Source of the DNA: Tigriopus japonicus
Lineage: Eukaryota; Arthropoda; Copepoda; Harpacticoida; Harpacticidae
Assembly: GCA_010645155.1 (NCBI GenBank)
Contig: CM021313.1
Location: forward strand, 3,954,815 to 4,018,814
Length of the DNA stretch: 64,000 bases
Direction of reading: 5' to 3'
Under the pieces are notes generated by a model that saw only the letters and a program-made list of their open reading frames with translations, ran no database searches and was not told the origin of the DNA. Below, piece by piece: positions 51,501 to 62,170 of the stretch; the stretch's first letter is position 1, and each line of letters starts with the position of its first letter. The translations under genes and the position numbers were made by a program.

Positions 51501-54500
51501 TCTAACTAGAGTCTGGAGGATGTTGATGACACTGATAAGAGCCTGGAAAGACTTGCGAATGTGTTCCATGTGCCAAAAGGAACATCTCGCTATTTCCGAG
51601 TGTCTGTCCGTCCGTTCCCTCTTTCCTATCTCTTTCGTGACGAAGCAACTGACTTTGCTAGTGTAAGAGTTAATGAGGCGGCTTGTTTTTATTCATTGCC
51701 CTCAAGACCAATGAACACCATACATGCTCACAACCATTGAGAAGGGTTTCAAATTTCTGGCCAATAGATTGATAGAAACAGAAGTTTTATTGAAGTAGAT
51801 AAAGCCTTTAAATGCTTAAAAATGGCAGGTAAGCCGTGTAAGTTATAAAGACAATTGCAAATACGCAAAAAAATACAGAATAAAATAACGTCAAAAAATC
51901 ATTGGTAAGGTAAGGTTAGGTTAGGTTGTTCCATTGGTCTCTGTGTTTGTTTAGTTAGAAAATGGTTTCTGTTGTGTATTTGTCCCCCAAAAAAATGATC
52001 TTTTTTTAATTTGTTCCGTAAAGTACTGATCCCTGCTTTGAGTCAAAAAAGTTCAGACTTTGTTCAGATCAAACCGTTTTTGATATCGTATCGTTTTGTT
52101 TGGGTCGAAAATTAGGTTTGTCAAAAACGTCAAATAACACAGACATGGCAAGTAATTGGATGAAAATATCAAAAAGAATAAAAAAGTCTTTGTTCAGGAG
52201 ATTCTGTTGACAAAAACCTTCCAATCTGCTCCCAAAAAATGAGGAATATTTTTCCCATTCAATGACCTTTTACTTAAAAACTGTAGTCAAGTGGTCGAAA
52301 AAGACTAGAGTTACATATCTTGTTGGAACCGAGCCCATATCTGCGATAATATGTGGAAAATGAATTTCTAGAGATACTGAGTGGAAGCTTGAGACTTGAG
52401 AAATGGAACCAAATTGGAGGATCTTGTCTGCCAAGTAACTGAGGGGTGGTAGTGTGCCTTCATCATCTCATGCAAAGCCGAGAAATGAGCCGAATGATGA
52501 ATTAACAGTTTTCCCATTGTCGGCTTTTCCCCGACCAACGCCGAACCCTGCATCGTATTCATATATAAACATCCTTGTATCCGACAAACTCGATGGGAAA
52601 AAGAGTCTTTTGCGACGAGCATGATCATTGTTCGGGCCAATCGAAATTACCATTAGTTTGCACAGCTCATAATATGCTCTTATAAAGCGCCATGATGAAC
52701 TTTTTTTGGGGTGCCTTGCTACTACGTACTGTTTTGTCGATCCTTTTGCTTCTGAAAGACGCACTAGCATTTCCCTTTGGAATCCGTCCCTTTTGTCTTC
52801 GAGGAAGCTTTTCTTGTCACCATATCATGAAGTTCATTAATTCCGTCTTCTCCCTCCATCTTTTTAGCAAGTTTTCAATGGGGAATGGAGATTTTCACGC
52901 AGATGTCAGCTTCCGAAAACTTTCCTTCCTGAACAACTTCCAACACACTTTTATAAGGCGACAGAGCACTCATGTCGGACGTACTTTTATTTCAAGTGTA
53001 TAATTTGGACCACTTTTGGGGATGCCACCAAAACCTGAAATAGATTAAACGGCCGGAAAAAAAATACAAAACAAAAACTCGCCCTTAGTGTTGTTTCCCT
53101 GAGCTGGTAATGAAATTCCACCAATGCAACGACCCATGAAATCATCACTGACTTTCTGGAACAGAGCAGTCTCCAAAGAGGGAAAAGGAAAAACTTTTCT
53201 CGTTCCATCCCTTTCACACCAAGGTCTTGAACGGATTTGGTGTTCCATTTTAGGTCGGGTACCTCAACGTGGTGGTAAAACCGGATATCACCAAAGTGAG
53301 TGGAACTGAAGGGATCGTGGAAGGTGGAACAGCCCGATTGACTTGCGAGGCCATTGGTTATCCCACCCCTGAGATATATTGGGTGCGTGAGAAGGGACAA
53401 CACATTATCATATGGGACAAATCGATTGGAAGAAGACATACAGGTAAGAACGGGGTGGACTCGTAGAAAACTGTTCCAATTTCGGACCAGTTTGGCCCGC
53501 CAAAGCTATCGAGATGGAGTCGTTAGTTATGGACCATGTCTTTCTTGGATCCATTCAGAATTCTAGGGGACTGGCTCGTTTGGAACACTCCTCCCCATCT
53601 CACTTCATGGAACAAGGAAAAGAGAATGGCTGGTGGATGCCGGCATAAAACAACACAAGATCGAGGATCCAGGGTTGAGACAACTTGTTTGTTGTTGTTG
53701 CTCTTGTTGCTTTTGGATTGCAGATTTACGGCCAGCTACACAGCTGCTTCCTATTTGCAGCCGTTCAAAGACTGAATTTAAATGGACAAGATGAGGAGGG
53801 ATTAAGTTTTAACCTAAAGAAACGCAAAGAGATATGGCTCTCTGACCTTGGAATCTTGAGCAACAAGAAGGCATAGTTAGTGTAGCCCAAGTGAATAAGT
53901 GGTTGAAGTGAGCGTTGTGATCTCAACCAAGAACAGAATTATGGTAGTTTTCAATTTGCTGTGCTCTCACAGGCCCCAAGGGGACCCTAAGCATATCGAC
54001 ATTCACTAGCTCTTACAATTGTAAAAGGAGACCTAACGGTTGTTCTTCTAATATTTATGTTCAACAAGAGGTCTAATTTTGTTAAAGCTTCATTTCAAAA
54101 TGCTCATGCCATGTGAGGATATTTAAAAAAATACAGTTGTAAATCCATGGACTACTCGCATCTTCAGCAAAGACAAGAGACAATATGAAGGTTCGCTAGA
54201 CGGTTCAGTAGATTGTCCAAGAGATTTGTAGGTACGAGATACTTATTACGACATGGGACCCGAAGACAGCTTTGGAACAACATCGGTAGAAGGAACAATT
54301 GACCTTTTGGACAACGAGAGAGAAAGCTCGATAAAACTCAAAACCCCAGGACCGTTTGTAGAGCAAATATTCTAGATCTTTGGATCTCGGAAGTGAATGC
54401 ACCATGGGATATGGTGCTTACGCATGAGCTTGACTCATGATGACATCCCAAATTTATGGCCTTGTTCCAACTGGGTATGAACTACACTCATGCTTACATT

Positions 54501-56954
54501 GCATAGCCTTGATAAGACAACCGTGGACTTTGGAGCCTAAATTTTATTTTTACTTACTGTTCCGGGGTTGGATTAATTCTTGAACACTAGTAGTTTGCTT
54601 ACTGTCCCAATGATCCTTGGGTTCGTAATTTTTAGAGATTTTTCCACTTCGACGAGTTCCACTTTTTGTAGGGACTTCGCAGATTGTTGGTTGTCAAGTG
54701 TTCCAACAAGACGAGTTCATTTGAATATGAATGTATGTAGTGTGGAGAGGGCAGAATGGGGAGGCAATGCCAATGCTGGTTCAACCATTGGTTCAAGAAG
54801 ATCAACCACGCGGAGGGCTGCATACTGTACTGTATAATAATACATTGCCAGCATCATCATCATCATTATCATTATCATGGATGGAGATGGAAATGTGGAA
54901 AAGAGAACCAAAGTTCATTAAAGAGCCATTTGCATCGGAGAGTTGGAATAAAACGCGAGAGTCACAGATCCTTGGATATTGAATTACGATCTCGACGCCC
55001 TAATTGTTATTGACATGAGACAATCTCCATAAATTTTCAGTTGACAAGGTGGAGGGAAATGTCCTGGAGTTGCACAAAATCAAACGATCCCAAATGGGAA
55101 CCTATTTCTGCGTGGCCAAAAGCTNNNNNNNNNNNNNNNNNNNNNNNNNNNNNNNNNNNNNNNNNNNNNNNNNNNNNNNNNNNNNNNNNNNNNNNNNNNN
55201 NNNNNNNNNNNNNNNNNCTTGGATATTGAATTACGATCTCGACGCCCTAATTGTTATTGACATGAGACAATCTCCATAAATTTTCAGTTGACAGGGTGGA
55301 GGGAAATGTCCTGGAGCTGCACAAAATCAAACGATCCCAAATGGGAACCTATTTCTGCGTGGCCAAAAGCTCCTATCCGCCAGCCGTTAACAAACGCGTC
55401 GAAATAGAGGTCCATTGTAAGTTCAAGTTATTTTAGAGAACGATTGTCGTCTGGGTTTTTATCTGGTCATTTGGCACCTTTTCAGTTCGGCCTGTTATCA
55501 GTGTTCCTAATCAAAAGGTTTATGCCAAAGAGGGTCAAGATGTGGCATTGGAGTGCATCATCGAGTCGTATCCCAAAGGTTTACACTACTGGGAATTGGA
55601 ATCAGGTTCGAGTTTTCTTAACTTTACCATTCAATTACTGGCATAACGAATTTCTGGCAAATTCAGTTTAACGTCCAAAAAAAAGGTCTATTTAGTATCT
55701 GTTAGATGATTTGTAAAACCGACACGTAAAATCGCTTCAGAAAGGACTTTGGTATTTTTTTTAACTAGTGATGGACCGAAAGGGCTCTTAACAAAAACCG
55801 AAAGCAGCTGAATAAGATATCATTTAAATGTAATATTCACTTTAAAAAATTTAACTGCTCATGTGTTCATTGTTGGGCGATTGCAAGTTTAAAAATCGGA
55901 AAACTTATGTTTTTGAAGATTTTGGACCAACGTTGTCAAACGCCATCCTTCATATCTGCTTTCAGTTGCGCTCGCAAAACCGAAACCGAAATTTCGGCCG
56001 AAAGCACTTTCGTTCCATCACTAATTTTAACAGCTACCGTTGTTGGACTTCACAGTTTTACAAAATCAAATGGTATTTGCAACTTGTCTTTGCAGAATTT
56101 TGCCGATTTTTTAAGTATTACATAAACATTTCATCCCAAGGCACCCTTTATACACAAATCAATGCTTGAAAAAAGTTTACAACCAACAATCTTCCAAACA
56201 TAAATGCAATCACGGTCCTTGCTAATTAAATCTTCCCTTTATCATTAGGAGAAACCTTAAGCTCAAACAACATGAAGTATCTACGACATGAGTTCACTAT
56301 CAACGAGTATTCGATTCGGTCTCGGTTGACCATTTTGGATTTTACCACCGACGACCAAGGAATTTACAAATGTATTTGTAAAAATTCCATGAATCACGCG
56401 GGTGATCGCGTTGAAGGCGTGGTTTATCTACACATGGAGAAGGAATTCGAAGAAAAAGGTGGAATTGAATCAAATGAAAAACTTGACCCTCTATAATTAA
56501 CAAGATTCATTTTAGATCCTATGGATAACATTTTGACCAATGCCATGGATTATGGCCGCGGATATGGAAATGAAAGATCGTTTGGCGGGACTGAGTCCAC
56601 CACCTATTTTGATATTGAACATGACTCTAATGTGGACAATCCAATCCGGACTTACCAACAAAATTACGCCTGGCAAGAAAAGCAAACTACAGCCTACACC
56701 AACGATTATGGATCTTGTAAGTGATTCATGTGACCTCAAAACCATTAGTCATAACAATTTTTTTTCTAGATTCGGGCAATCCGTACTACTATAATTCTGA
56801 AGCTAAAGAGAGGCACGCCCAGCAAGAAATAGATATTGATCCAACCAATCATAAACGGCACAAGAACAAACATCACCGAAATGGTTCGACAAAACGGTTA
56901 TCTTGGCCGCATCTCACTTTTGTCATACTAGCGTTTAATTTAGTCGTCCTGTAA
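45510..56954 (+). CDS. Second DIP-like three-Ig GPI-anchored adhesion protein
   Basis: Exons: 45510-45612 (signal peptide, HVLCFCVLLFLISFVKF), 47556-47668, 51034-51219, 53254-53443, 55288-55416, 55486-55605, 56249-56458, 56516-56716 and 56770-56954; 478 residues, all phases consistent. Ig1: ATFTC, VGWVKADTKSILAI, GPYMCQLNTAPMKSQ. Ig2: ARLTC, IYWVREKGQ, GTYFCVAKSSYPPA. Ig3: VALEC, LHYWELE, GIYKCICKNSMNHAGD. A Tyr/Asn-rich, probably disordered stretch and a hydrophobic tail (HLTFVILAFNLVVL) suggest GPI anchoring. It is a tandem paralogue of the gene at 20.0-32.9 kb, presumably also a Dpr partner at neuronal contacts. The fifth exon appears twice around the gap (also 55041-55124); only one should be real. 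AATAAA is at 57173. Confidence 0.92.
46103..46569. mobile_element. Foldback element with arms of about 230 bp
   Basis: The sequence folds back on itself around 46336. GCCCTTTTGTGGTAA pairs with TTACCACAAAAGGG at the centre, and the match continues outward through GTCTCATTTGCAGAAGAACG to TCTTGGTCTAACC at the outer ends. The arms are diverged but clearly inverted copies. There is no open frame of note. It sits in intron 1 of the second DIP-like gene. Confidence 0.85.
46744..46944. mobile_element. Small MITE with 42-bp terminal inverted repeats
   Basis: The terminus 46744-46785 (TAGGCCGCATGTTAACG through AAAAGCGAGAGTATA) is matched inverted by 46903-46944 with only a few differences. The about 117-bp core contains two GTATATACTC words and no coding potential. 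The compact size and matching ends suggest a fairly recent non-autonomous DNA transposon. Confidence 0.8.
47165..47490. mobile_element. Diverged second copy of the 46.1-46.6 kb foldback element
   Basis: It shares ordered blocks with the first copy: ACCTTGCTTATGTTG versus GACCTTGCATATGTTG on the left, and GAGAAGGCATAGCTTTTCAC versus GAGAAGGCATAACTTTTCAC on the right. The central palindrome is decayed (GGTAATCTGATTCAC). Its inverted arms are still recognisable. Confidence 0.65.
47669..51033. other. Intron 2 of the second DIP-like gene
   Basis: There is no supportable exon on either strand, although several 70-150-codon frames occur. The stretch is conspicuously rich in GGAAC/GTTCC words. Confidence 0.4.
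51220..53253. other. Intron 3 of the second DIP-like gene
   Basis: It contains a short TTAGG-type run (about 51905-51926) and many GGAAC/GTTCC words. No coding exon was recognised. Confidence 0.4.
53444..55040. other. Intron 4 of the second DIP-like gene
   Basis: No exon was recognised. A CAT/TATCAT microsatellite-like tract lies at about 54850-54880. The last 70 bp (from 54971) are repeated after the gap. Confidence 0.4.
54971..55371. repeat. Direct duplication of intron end and exon flanking a sequence gap
   Basis: Positions 54971-55124 and 55218-55371 are 154-bp direct copies differing at only two sites: A/G at 55047/55294 (Lys to Arg in the exon) and T/C at 55070/55317 (silent). They flank exactly a run of 93 Ns. 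This is the signature of two alleles or contig ends that failed to merge, so the duplicated exon is probably false. Confidence 0.9.
55125..55217. other. Assembly gap (93 N)
   Basis: A run of undetermined bases interrupts the first copy of the Ig2 exon of the second DIP-like gene, just after the codons for the CVAKS motif. Confidence 0.99.
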
Positions 56955-57430
56955 TCCACGTGAATTTCTTGGACACCGTTGATATTATACCTTTCATGTT
57001 GACCATACATTATCATTCCTAGATAAAGATGCATGAGCACCTAAAACCCCCATTGAATTCCATTTGTTTCAACCGTTTCTTATATCCCAATCGAAATACA
57101 TTTCCCGCCAATTTTTCAAATTTCCCGCCCGAAAAACCTCTGACGTCATCATCGTCGGCAAATACCTCCATAAATAAATAACAAATATTCTCCCTGCGAA
57201 TGAAAACAGGTAGGTTTGTGTGTCACAAAATAACAGTGTAACAGAAGGCTCAAAAAGGCGTAAGTAAGAATCCCACATGTAATCTTGTAATATCCAAACA
57301 ATAGCTGAGTTTAGGTTGCAATTTTATTCAAAACGGTTCAAAAGATTCCGCGTCAGTGGCATGATTGCTCAGTATTGGAAAGTTTAGGTACCTTCTTCCA
57401 CCCTCAAACCGGGTTTATGGGGATTAGGGG

Positions 57431-59021
57431 TTAAAGCAAGGCATGAGGCCAAAATCGACGCTGTTGTTGTAAGAATTGAGCCTCGGCCACGGCAGATTTA
57501 TCCACGGTTTGAACGGGCACAGCATGCGGCAAGTAAGTCATTGGAGGAGGAATATCCAACGTAAAATTCATCACGGCCAATTGTTCACCTAGGAAGAGAA
57601 TTGTTAATTTATGCTATTACCTCTAAAGGTGTACTACAAACCTTCATGAGCGTCTTCAAGTTCAGAGCTTTTCATCCAACATTGAGAGCGAACAAAGCCT
57701 TTACAACCAGTGTGAATAGCGTCAAACGAGTTGGTTCGATGGAAATCCAAGGGTTTGATTGAGTTCTTTTTGATGTGTTTGTTGTTGGACATATTGGCCA
57801 CGTTCTCGTTGAGCATGTATAACTTCCGGGTGATGTCCTTTCCAATGACACATTCCATGAGAAACTTGAGTTTGGGTTGCTCGGCAAACGTGTGTTCCAA
57901 GGTTTCTGACGGCAAGGTTAATATCGTGGAGTCATTCACCACGTGAATGGAAACCTTAAGTTACAAGGACAATCCTTGGAATGTGATTAGCTTATAACCG
58001 CCGGATGGGAGCGATACCTGAAATTTGTCGTCCGGATTGTCCGTATATCGACTGCGCCACTCAATAGAATCCACAAACTCATTGGGGTGAATGAAATGGA
58101 GAAACGTGTCATCACATTTGACCCTGAGTTTGCCATGAAGGAGCACTCTTAATCGCTGTCCAATCTTGGTCTCATTCTCCTCGGCAAACGTCTCACCTGC
58201 CCGGATCATATCCACGGAGTAATCCTTAGTAAAACTTTTGAAATCCTACGTCAGTAAGAATAAGTTCGTTCAATCTAACAGCATGGAAATTATTACTGAA
58301 ACATTAAAAGATCTGTTAAATCAAGATTGACTCCCGTAGCCAGGGCAAGGAACGGTCAAGTTAGCCATTAAATCGAAACTGTCCTATCGATTGATGATTA
58401 TTGTTATAACATAAACTTTTACAAGCCTGTCATGGATGAGATCAATATTAATCTGAAGCAAACAGAGATCCGCCATTTGTCTATATGGACTTAAAAATAT
58501 CTAATATATTGGCAAGTCGTTCAACACTTTTTTTCTATGACCAGAGGGATCACCCTAAAATGGGGTCTGTATTACCTTCTTGGAAATTTGCAAAGGCTCG
58601 AAGCTTTTCTTGTAAAGCTCTCGAAGTTGAGGATTGATATAGACTGGAAAGTGTTTGATGAAGAGTTGCACAAAGAAGATCAGATTGATGGCCAAATTTG
58701 CGACACTCAAACTAAGCATGTCTGATGAGCAAGGCATATCGTAGATCCAAATTACGGTCAAGCCAAAGGCTGAAAACAGTGTCCCATGAGACAAAAAGAA
58801 AGATTGCATTAGACCTGTTTTTATGCCTCACCTAAGGCCATGATCCCACGGAAAGAGATCAAGCTGAATGCATATTGTTTGGGAATAGCAAAGGCCACAA
58901 AAGCGAGGATGTTTCCCACGTGAAATGCCACGTCAAAATCCAGGTTCCATTTGTCCAGACAAGGCACCTCTTCTACTTTTTCTGGACCATGAGGGGCCAT
59001 GTTTCGATGAGGTGTTTTCAC
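57431..59021 (-). CDS. Popeye-domain containing protein (POPDC/BVES family)
   Basis: Five exons in transcription order: 59021-58832, 58769-58576, 58245-58018, 57954-57642 and 57588-57431; 360 residues in phase. POPDC proteins are three-helix membrane proteins whose cytosolic Popeye domain binds cAMP, and in vertebrates they act in muscle and heart cell membranes. Here hydrophobic helices lie at about 35-55 and 62-105. They are followed by INPQLRELYKKSFEPLQISK and the Popeye core (RLRVLLHGKLRV, FLHFIHPNEFVDSIEW, KFQVS, GKDITRKLYMLN). The hallmark DSPE and FQVT motifs of the cAMP site read DSIE (187-190) and FQVS (203-206). AATAAA on this strand lies at 57328-57323. It converges with the second DIP-like gene and diverges from the acyl-CoA synthetase gene. 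Confidence 0.93.
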
Positions 59022-59325
59022 CCTCTCTTTTCCCTCGATTTGTTTTCATTGGTATATATGCCCAGTATTTTTGGCACCGTGTCAAATTGCAGTTGCTTTG
59101 GAGAAAGTCCAATTACCAAATGTACTTTACAGATTGTTTCACACTCCTATGTTTTTAACACAAGAGAAAATGATAATGAAATAGTTGATACCTGTAAAAA
59201 GAATTGAGTTGAAAGGAGTAAAAAGAATTTTTATCTGTAATATTTACTTTTTTCAAGTTTTGGATTTTGGCGCCAAGATAAGGAACAGCTGTTCAATCAT
59301 ATCAAAACATTTCTTCAAGTGGAAC
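59022..59325. promoter_or_regulatory. Compact divergent promoter region between the Popeye and ACSF3-like genes
   Basis: Only 304 bp separate the two opposite start codons, so both promoters must lie here or overlap upstream exons. A palindromic TTGGCGCCAA (59267-59276), matching an E2F-type core, lies about 50 bp before the synthetase ATG. A TATA-like TATATAT is near 59052. Promoter assignment is inference from spacing. Confidence 0.5.
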
Positions 59326-61432
59326 ATGTCTTACTTTTATAAACCGCGATTGTTACCTTCAAAGCGTTTGTGGAGTAACACTTACGCACAACTTAGCAGC
59401 AATTGGCACACCTACAACGACCAAGTAGCCCTCTATGAGTACAATAAAGGCCAAATCACATACAAAGAACTCCTCCGCGATTGTTCAACAGTTTCGCAAA
59501 AACTGATATCAGAACTAAAGTTCAAGGTTCGAAACATTTTTTATTTCTAAAGATAGTGTCAATATATTTAATTTTGATAAAAAAAGGATGGACCCAGTCG
59601 TGTTAGTTTTTTGGTGCCAAGAAATCTGAACTACATTCAAGCACTTTTTGGCGTGTTCCATTCGGGCAACGTGGCCGTTCCATTGTGTGCGGATCATCCA
59701 CCTGAAACGCTTCGTTATTACATCCAGAACTCTGACTCCGATATCGTGATTGCCTCCAAACAATCTGTGGATGTGGCAAGTATTCTTTTACGGCTTCAAT
59801 CTTTCGATCATTCGAACATCTAAAAATTATTTAGATACACCAAGCTTTGAAAGGAGAGGATGCCAAGAGAGGACTTGTATTAATCGAGGATCTTCTCAAG
59901 GACCAAATCCAGGAGCCACATTCACTCAAGACGTCTCCGGATGATGTAGATGCTTTGATCATTTACACCAGTGGAACCACAGGCCCTCCCAAAGGAGTTG
60001 TACTCACACATGGCAATCTCAGAGCTCAAGCTCAAGCCATGATTCAAGTTTGGGATTGGTCCAATCAGGCAAAGAAATTCCTACTTCAACCCTAACTTCA
60101 CTGGGTTTCTCAAGGAAATGATACCTATTTCAGGACTCGTTACTTCATGTACTTCCATTGCATCACGTCCATGGAATCACCAATTGTCTTTTGACGCCAT
60201 TGTCTATCGGTGCTAATGTGACAATGTTGCAGAAATTTGATCCCGAGCATGTTTGGCAGTATCTTCTTCAGGTGATGATCAAGATTGGCATTTAAAAAGC
60301 ATCGTTATCATCGAAAGTGGTTTACAGAAAGAGGAAACGAAGCCTAATCTATTCATGGCTGTCCCTACCATCTATTCCAAGTTGATTCAAAACTTTCCCA
60401 AACAATATAATCCCCAAGAGATCAAGGGCGTTCTTCAATCCAAGATTCGGTTAATGGTTTCGGGCTCGGCCGCACTTCCAGTGGTAAACTACCCTCACAA
60501 TGCAAATTGAAATCTGGAATGAATAGCTTCATCTTCATCGCAGCCAGTGCTTGAAAAGTGGAAAATGTTGACCGGTCACACTCTTTTGGAAAGATATGGG
60601 ATGACTGAGATTGGAATGGCTTTGACCAATCCTTTGGAAGAATCCAAGAGAATCCCGGGATCAGTTGGTCGTCCATTTCCTGGAGTTTCCGCTCGAATCG
60701 TGGACATTAGTATGAAAAAAAAACTTTTTCTTTCCTCCAAACAAAATCATTTAAGTTGGTTCACCTTTAGGTTCTAATCAAAAGGACCGGATTTTGGCGG
60801 AATCGGATTGGCAAAAATTTAAGGTGTACTTTTCGGACAAAGAGGAATCGTCGGGAGAACTTCAAATCAAGGGACCCAATGTTTTTAAAACGTATTATGG
60901 AAATCCTGAGGCTTCTTCCAAAGAATTTACCGAGGATGGGTGGTTCAAGACTGGAGACACTGCATTTATGGATCAATCGGGAGTGTTCCAAATTCTAGGA
61001 AGAACTAGTGTGGATATCATCAAGTATTATGATGTGAATTTCATACGTAGAACGTGACTTATCGAGTTTTGATTATTCTCTACAGATCCGGAGGTTATAA
61101 AATCAGTGCTCTAGATGTTGAAAGAGTTCTTCTTGGCCACCCAAAAATCAAGGATGTTGCTGTTATTGGGATTCCAAATGAGGAATATGGCCAAGTTCTA
61201 GCTGCCATTGTTGTGCTTGATGATTTGGATACGAACTTGAATGAGGTTTGGATTTGAAAAGTGATCGAAAAGCTTCTTTGAAACATGGCATTCATTCCAG
61301 ATTTCGGATTGGTTATCGAACAAGCTGCCAAAGTACTCAGTTCCAAGAATTTGGAAGCCAATGGAAGCACTTCCAAGGAATACCATGGGAAAAGTGAACA
61401 AAAAAGAATTAGTGAAATCTTACCTGCAATAA
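59326..61432 (+). CDS. ACSF3: ACSF3-like malonyl-CoA/methylmalonyl-CoA synthetase
   Basis: Nine exons: 59326-59526, 59587-59772, 59835-60068, 60134-60271, 60328-60483, 60544-60709, 60771-61023, 61086-61245 and 61301-61432; 541 residues (human about 576). ACSF3 activates malonate and methylmalonate with CoA in mitochondria, feeding mitochondrial fatty acid synthesis. The AMP-binding P-loop [11 protein letters not shown] is at about 173-183, followed by [13 protein letters not shown] and [12 protein letters not shown]. Then come [13 protein letters not shown] (about 321-333), [22 protein letters not shown] and the C-terminal lysine motif MGKVNKK. These segments match vertebrate ACSF3 closely. 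The N-terminus ([17 protein letters not shown]) is basic and presequence-like. Intron 3 has a GC donor (AATCAG/GCAAAG). The donor of exon 2 is the least certain. The stop codon lies within AATAAA (61428-61433), implying a very short 3' UTR. Confidence 0.93.
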
Positions 61433-61528
61433 AAAAAAGTCAACTATGAATAAGAGTTTTCATCGATAGTTGTAAATTTAACCTTGTAATCTAAAATGTC
61501 CTTTTCATTCCCCTAATTTTGTTGCAGA

Positions 61529-61727
61529 ATGTCTTCCCTTTTGCCCACTCTTGAGGCTGAAAGTCAGGATGCTGACACTGTTCCCACTGTTGATCTTTTG
61601 GATTGGTCCGTGAGTGGAATCTCCGGGATCAGTGCCGGTTTCGAGAAACAAGATCGCGTGTCCGAAATATCTTCATCGCGAGGTTCATCCCGTGTTGATA
61701 CTCCTGACGGATTACGATTTGAAGACA
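61529..61727 (+). CDS. Probable first coding exon of an unrecognised gene
   Basis: After a good acceptor (TTTTGTTGCAG, exon start 61528) an ATG opens MSSLLPTLEAESQDADTVP, then VDLLDWSVSGISGISAGF, and ends at a donor (GAAGACA/GTGAGT) after 61727 in phase 1. It is Ser- and Asp-rich, suggesting a disordered N-terminus. The rest of the gene would lie beyond the inserted LTR retrotransposon, outside the window. An upstream 5' UTR exon is implied by the acceptor. I do not recognise the family. Confidence 0.5.
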
Positions 61728-61979
61728 GTGAGTTGTTTTGTTGAAGAGCGGAAAAATTGATTTTTGAGGGATACATTTAACTATTTTGTACATCTTTGAG
61801 GAAATATCCATTTTTCTTGAATATGTTATTTTTTTTTTTGTTTTTTCCGACTCTTTAAACCTTTCTTAGCTTTATATTAGAAATTATCCTAACATTTCCT
61901 CTTCCAACGGAAATTTGCGTTGCTCCACATGTATGATTGTATTCTGGCTATTTTTCTAAACCCTACTTTATAATTGTTA

Positions 61980-62141
61980 TGTTATGGACGCGAGTGACGG
62001 ACGCACGATGTGTACTCGGTGAAGCTCTATTGCAAACTGCTTTATTATCGGGAGTTGGGGCATGGATACAGAAGTATCGTATATACAGAGTAAGCATATA
62101 TGAGTAACAGGAGAGCATGAGTCATAAGGAATAACACTACA
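61980..62141 (-). repeat. 3' long terminal repeat of the LTR retrotransposon
   Basis: On the minus strand it starts TGTAGTGTTATTCC right after the purine-rich tract and ends CGCGTCCATAACA, giving the TG...CA ends expected of an LTR and a length of about 162 bp. An AATAAA poly(A) signal lies inside it. The left border is ambiguous by 5 bp because TGTTA is repeated there. Confidence 0.65.
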
Positions 62142-62170
62142 TCTCCCCCCAAATTATATGAATACATAAT

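Noticed and set aside
55041..55124. Second Ig2 exon of the DIP-like gene
   Set aside because: Near-identical to 55288-55371 and adjacent to the gap; treated as an assembly duplicate rather than an extra exon.
57141..57148. Perfect CRE palindrome TGACGTCA
   Set aside because: It lies in the 3' flanks of two convergent genes, not at a promoter; a single 8-bp site is expected by chance in a window this size.
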